Of a stretch of 64,000 nt of DNA, positions 60,825-64,000 are shown piece after piece (position 1 is the stretch's first letter; every line of letters starts with the position of its first letter). Origin of the DNA: a bacterium (GTDB taxonomy: Bacteria; Sysuimicrobiota; Sysuimicrobiia; Sysuimicrobiales; Segetimicrobiaceae); contig DATGFS010000033.1 of NCBI GenBank assembly GCA_035308905.1, positions 1 to 64,000 of the forward strand, written 5' to 3'. The position numbers and the translations under genes were made by a program. The notes beneath the pieces were generated by a model. The model was not told where the DNA came from. It made no database searches and saw nothing but the letters and a program-made list of their open reading frames with translations.

Positions 60825-61678
60825 CGGCGGCGGGCCTGACGGTCGGCGTGGTCGGTCTCGGCGAGATGGGGCTTCCGATGGCGCTGCGGGTGCGCGCCGC
60901 CGGGCTCCGGGTGCTCGGCTACGACGTGCGGGATGAGGCCGGGCGCGGCTTCGAGGCGGCCGGGGGCGAGGTCGCGGCGTCGGCGGGAGACGTCGCCGCC
61001 CGGTCGGACGTCACGATCGTGATGGTGCGCACGCCCGCGCAGGCGGAGGCGGTGGTGCTCGGCGCGGGCGGAGTGCTTGAGCACGCCCGGTGCGGCAGCC
61101 TCCTGATCGTCATGAGCACGGTGGGCGTGCCGTGCATGCGGCGGCTCGCGGATTCGGCGCGGCGGGCCGGCCTGCGTTTTCTCGACGCGCCGGTGAGCGG
61201 CGGGCGGGCGAGGGCGGAGGACGGGACGCTCACCATCATCGTCGGCGGGGCCGCGGTGGACGTGGAAGCCGCGCGCCCGGTGCTGGCGGCGATGGGGACG
61301 CAGATCGAGCACATCGGCGACGCCGGCGCCGGCACGACCGTGAAGATGGCGAACCAGGTGCTGCTGACGGTCAGCCTGATCGCCGCCCGCGAGATGGCCG
61401 CGCTGACCGGCGCCGCCGGACTTCAGACCGAAAAGGTCTGGGATGTGCTTCGGACCTGCACCGGCACCACGTGGGTCGTGGAGCACTGGCCGGTCGCGCG
61501 CGAGTGGGTCGAGACCTACCGGCCCGGGACGTCGCTCGACATTCTGGTCAAAGACACCGGCCTGGCCCTCGAGACGGCGCGCGAGGCCGGCGTGCCCGCG
61601 CCGATGCTGGGACTGGCCTCACAGCTTATTGTAGGACTGACGCGGGAGTTGACCGCGGCGGCAGGTCGCGGCAGGTAG
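60821..61678 (+). CDS. NAD(P)-dependent beta-hydroxyacid dehydrogenase (3-hydroxyisobutyrate/tartronate semialdehyde type)
   Basis: 285 residues, GTG start overlapping the amidohydrolase stop. Cofactor motif 'VVGLGEMGLPMALRV', substrate motif 'FLDAPVSGGRARAEDGTL', catalytic Lys in 'GAGTTVKMANQVLLT' and 'LVKDTGLALETARE' near the C-terminus. It oxidises a beta-hydroxyacid or reduces the semialdehyde. As last gene of the operon it probably handles a product of the amidohydrolase. The convergent gene's stop is 45 bp away. Confidence 0.92.
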   Translation: MTAAGLTVGVVGLGEMGLPMALRVRAAGLRVLGYDVRDEAGRGFEAAGGEVAASAGDVAARSDVTIVMVRTPAQAEAVVLGAGGVLEHARCGSLLIVMSTVGVPCMRRLADSARRAGLRFLDAPVSGGRARAEDGTLTIIVGGAAVDVEAARPVLAAMGTQIEHIGDAGAGTTVKMANQVLLTVSLIAAREMAALTGAAGLQTEKVWDVLRTCTGTTWVVEHWPVAREWVETYRPGTSLDILVKDTGLALETAREAGVPAPMLGLASQLIVGLTRELTAAAGRGR

Positions 61679-61723
61679 GGCGGAGTCGGGGGGGAACACG
61701 GCGGGCCACGGCCCGGCGCCCCT

Positions 61724-62452
61724 CTAGGCGCCGGCGGCGAGTAGACGCCCGAATCCCGGGACCGGAGTCCGGACGCCGGCGAGACGCAGCGTTCGCCAGG
61801 CCGTCGCCGCGAGTGAATCGACCACGGGCCGGCCGGTCTCGCGCTCGACCTCGTCGATGACCGCCGCCGCGGCAAGGTTCGTGCAGACCGACACCAGGGC
61901 GCCGGCATCGGGCACCGCGACCTCGCGCAGGAGCGCGGCGATGCGCGCCGGCGGGATGTCGGCGAACTCCCGGTTGACGGTTACTCCGAGGTGTGCGGAC
62001 GCCGCGATCCGGAGGCCCGCGGCCGTGTAGGTGCGGGCGATCGCCTCGTGGATCTCCGCGAGGTAGGGCGTCGCGAGCCCGCACGCCGTGACGCCGAGGG
62101 CCCGGCAGGCTTCGAGCACGTCGAGCGTCGAGGTGGTGACCGGGACGCCGGTCTCGGCCTGCAGCCGGGTCACCAGCGCATGGTCGGCGGCGAGCCCTTT
62201 CCACGATCCGGACGTGCCGTTCCAGGCGATCACGTCCATTCCGGCGTCGGCGAGCAGGCGCGCCGCGTCGACCATCGGCGTGTCGTCGAACTGCTCCAGC
62301 GATTCGTCGTCGAGGGCGATCCGCGTGACCCGGATGCGGGTGAAGTGCAGGGAGACCGCGTCGCCGAGGGGCGCGACGATGCGGGCGGTCAGCGGCTCAA
62401 CCACCGTGTTCGAGGACGGCGTGATCATGCCGATCCGTCGCGGCCGGCTCAC
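61724..62452 (-). CDS. Asp/Glu racemase superfamily protein, arylmalonate-decarboxylase-like
   Basis: 242 residues, GTG start overlapping the permease stop by 4 nt. 'RIGMITPSSNTVVEPLT' is the family start. The first active-site loop reads 'VIAWNGTSGSWKG', with Gly where racemases and maleate isomerases have Cys. The second keeps Cys ('LVSVCTNLAAAAVIDE'). One Cys plus the GTS oxyanion loop is the pattern of arylmalonate decarboxylase. It could decarboxylate a malonate-type acid or act as an incomplete isomerase. It belongs to the minus-strand permease operon. Confidence 0.85.
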   Translation of the reverse strand: MSRPRRIGMITPSSNTVVEPLTARIVAPLGDAVSLHFTRIRVTRIALDDESLEQFDDTPMVDAARLLADAGMDVIAWNGTSGSWKGLAADHALVTRLQAETGVPVTTSTLDVLEACRALGVTACGLATPYLAEIHEAIARTYTAAGLRIAASAHLGVTVNREFADIPPARIAALLREVAVPDAGALVSVCTNLAAAAVIDEVERETGRPVVDSLAATAWRTLRLAGVRTPVPGFGRLLAAGA

Positions 62453-63315
62453 GCTCCTTCGAGCATCGCGGCGGTGAGGCCCCGCGTATAGGTCCGCGCG
62501 AGCAGCGCTGCGATCAGCATCAGCGGCAGGCTGGCGGCATTGACGCCGGCCACCACGCTCAAATCCTCCATGCTGACGTCCATCGTGGATAGTCCGGCGG
62601 CGATCGTTTGATGCCATTGGTTCGGCAGAAACACGCCGGCCAGCATGAAGTCGCTGCTCATCACGCCGAGCGCGAAGAGGCCGACCGCCACCAGTACCGG
62701 CCAGGTCATCGGCAGCACGATCCGCGTGAACGCGGTCCACCGGCCGGCGCCCTCGATGTACGCCGATTCCTCGACCTCGGGCGCGAGTTTCTGGAAATAC
62801 GCCGACAGCAGCCACACGCAGAACGGGATCGCCAGCATCGGGTACGTCAAAATGAGCGACCCGAGATGATCGTCGAGATGAAGGTGAAACACCACCTGGA
62901 AGAGGGGCAGGAAGAGGAGGGTCTGCGGCACGAGGAACGTCGCGAGCAGCGCCCGCCGCCACCACCGCCACCCCGGTGGCCGAAGACGCGCGAGCGCGTA
63001 TGCGGCCGCGAGGCTCGCGCCGAGGACGATGATCAGGCCGGCGGCAAACACGATCGCGGAGTTGGCCGCCCAGCGGAGATACGGCACGGTCGGGCGGGTT
63101 TGCCCTCCGCCGACGAACCATTCCTCTTCATCGAACAATCCGTCGTACCATTCGAAGTTCAGGTTCCGTACGTACAACGGGTTCCCGAACTCGTCCTCCT
63201 GCACGGTCTTCAGCGACTCCACGCTGATCATATAAATGGGAAAGATGCTGTACGCGATCAGAAGCGCGAGCAGCAGACCGTGGAGGCCCCGGTCGAGGAC
63301 GCGGCGTCCCCTCAC
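62449..63315 (-). CDS. ABC sugar transporter permease (MalG-type) of a second importer
   Basis: 288 residues, six membrane segments. EAA loop 'EVEESAYIEGAGRWTAFTRI' is canonical. A long extracytoplasmic segment (about residues 35-75, rich in acidic and aromatic residues, 'YDGLFDEEEWFVGGG') lies after the first helix. GTGA overlaps join it to the upstream permease and the downstream racemase-like gene. It is not closely similar to the permease at 58697-59605, so this is a separate importer. Confidence 0.92.
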   Translation of the reverse strand: MRGRRVLDRGLHGLLLALLIAYSIFPIYMISVESLKTVQEDEFGNPLYVRNLNFEWYDGLFDEEEWFVGGGQTRPTVPYLRWAANSAIVFAAGLIIVLGASLAAAYALARLRPPGWRWWRRALLATFLVPQTLLFLPLFQVVFHLHLDDHLGSLILTYPMLAIPFCVWLLSAYFQKLAPEVEESAYIEGAGRWTAFTRIVLPMTWPVLVAVGLFALGVMSSDFMLAGVFLPNQWHQTIAAGLSTMDVSMEDLSVVAGVNAASLPLMLIAALLARTYTRGLTAAMLEGA

Positions 63316-64000
63316 AGCGAATCTTCCTCGAGCGGCTCAAACAGCCGGTAGCAGACCAGGAGAATCACGACGAGCACCGGCAGCAGCGCGAGCGTCTCCG
63401 CCGACGCCCGGCCGAAGAGGCCGCCGTTGAGCGCCAGCTGAATGGCCTGCGTCCACACGATCGGATACGTGTCACGCAGACCGGACTGCATCCACAGGTT
63501 GCTGAGATCGCCGACGGCGCCGGTCAAGGTGAGAAACGCCGCCAGCGCCAGGAACGGCCGCAGCAGCGGCACGGTCACCGCCCAGAACATCTGCCACGCG
63601 CTGCGGGCTTCGAGCGCCGCGTATTCGAAGAGCTGGTCCGGGATGCCGTTGCGGGCCGCCAGGAGAAACACGCCGACGAACGAGCCGCCGCGCCAGACGT
63701 TCAGCAAGATCACGCTGACGAAGCCCCACGTGCCGAACCCGAGGGCGTTGTCGAACAGGATGCGCCAGTGAGCCATGAAGTTGGCGTACGAAGCCGGTAC
63801 CGGCGGCGTCAAGAACCAGAACCAGCCCACCTCGGCCGGGCCGGCCGGATAGGCCCAGGGGAGGAACGCGGCGATGAACGCGAGCGACCGGCCCGGAAAC
63901 GGGCGGGCGAGCCCCATCCCCATCGCGACGCCCACTACGAGTTTCATGAGGGTCGTGATCCCGACGTACACGAGGGTCACGGCGACCGCGCGCCAGAAGC
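63312..64000 (-). CDS. ABC sugar transporter permease (MalF-type), 5' end cut by the window
   Basis: At least 229 residues. The frame stays open to the window edge with 'FWRAVAVTLVYVG', a typical permease second-helix region, so the N-terminus lies outside and the GTG at 63980 is not the start. The EAA region reads 'FEYAALEARSAWQMFWAVTVP' and departs from consensus (Arg-Ser where Gly is usual). It overlaps the next permease by 4 nt. The binding protein of this importer is presumably beyond the edge. Confidence 0.88.
   Translation of the reverse strand, partial: FWRAVAVTLVYVGITTLMKLVVGVAMGMGLARPFPGRSLAFIAAFLPWAYPAGPAEVGWFWFLTPPVPASYANFMAHWRILFDNALGFGTWGFVSVILLNVWRGGSFVGVFLLAARNGIPDQLFEYAALEARSAWQMFWAVTVPLLRPFLALAAFLTLTGAVGDLSNLWMQSGLRDTYPIVWTQAIQLALNGGLFGRASAETLALLPVLVVILLVCYRLFEPLEEDSL

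Overview
The window is high-GC bacterial DNA with dense, mostly operonic coding and no rRNA or phage. Its markers are mixed. Gram-positive-type features are RNase Y with YmdB and SpoVS, a YhaO/YhaN pair, and a recA promoter holding a near-consensus GAAC-N4-GTTC LexA box. Diderm-type features are an exosortase with PEP-CTERM substrates, an RND efflux pump and a Tat-exported binding protein. This combination suits a diderm lineage of the Terrabacteria (for example the uncultured CSP1-3/Sysuimicrobiota, Armatimonadota or similar). The phylum is an inference and cannot be fixed from the window alone.

Positions 1-24.6 kb are a cell-surface and exopolysaccharide region, visibly less GC-rich and looser in gene packing than the rest. 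It opens with two paralogous secreted beta-propeller proteins in convergent orientation that enclose a sulfatase-fold enzyme and a family 2 glycosyltransferase. Next come an APS kinase, a phosphodiesterase and a small ribbon-helix-helix protein in one operon. The exosortase block follows: a long TPR protein, two PEP-CTERM substrates, an EpsI protein, the exosortase, a PIG-L deacetylase, a DegT aminotransferase, a NarL-type response regulator, a CBS-GGDEF diguanylate cyclase and a degenerate sensor kinase. It ends with a bifunctional ATP sulfurylase/APS kinase and a nucleotide-sugar epimerase. Two APS kinases without a visible PAPS reductase suggest PAPS made for sulfation of a secreted polymer. 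A 20-nt motif occurs three times upstream of genes in this block.

Positions 24.6-48 kb are a housekeeping region: a RodZ-like protein, CinA, ThpR, then an overlapping recombination operon (recA, recX, a helicase-nuclease fusion, a YhaO-like phosphoesterase, a YhaN-like ATPase) behind a LexA-box promoter. After a SCO1 protein come rny, ymdB, spoVS, a PHP phosphoesterase, a zinc-ribbon membrane protein, selA, selB and, 1.7 kb further on, a convincing tRNA-Sec gene. Small exported proteins of unknown role lie around the tRNA.

Positions 48-64 kb hold a CoA-transferase, a pyridoxamine-oxidase-like protein and a MerR-adaptor-RND efflux operon with an almost leaderless promoter and a trailing OppD-type ATPase. 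A carbohydrate-type ABC importer (binding protein and two permeases, no dedicated ATPase) is joined to an amidohydrolase and a 3-hydroxyisobutyrate-dehydrogenase-like enzyme. Facing it on the minus strand is a second permease pair, the first member cut by the window edge, coupled to an arylmalonate-decarboxylase-like protein.
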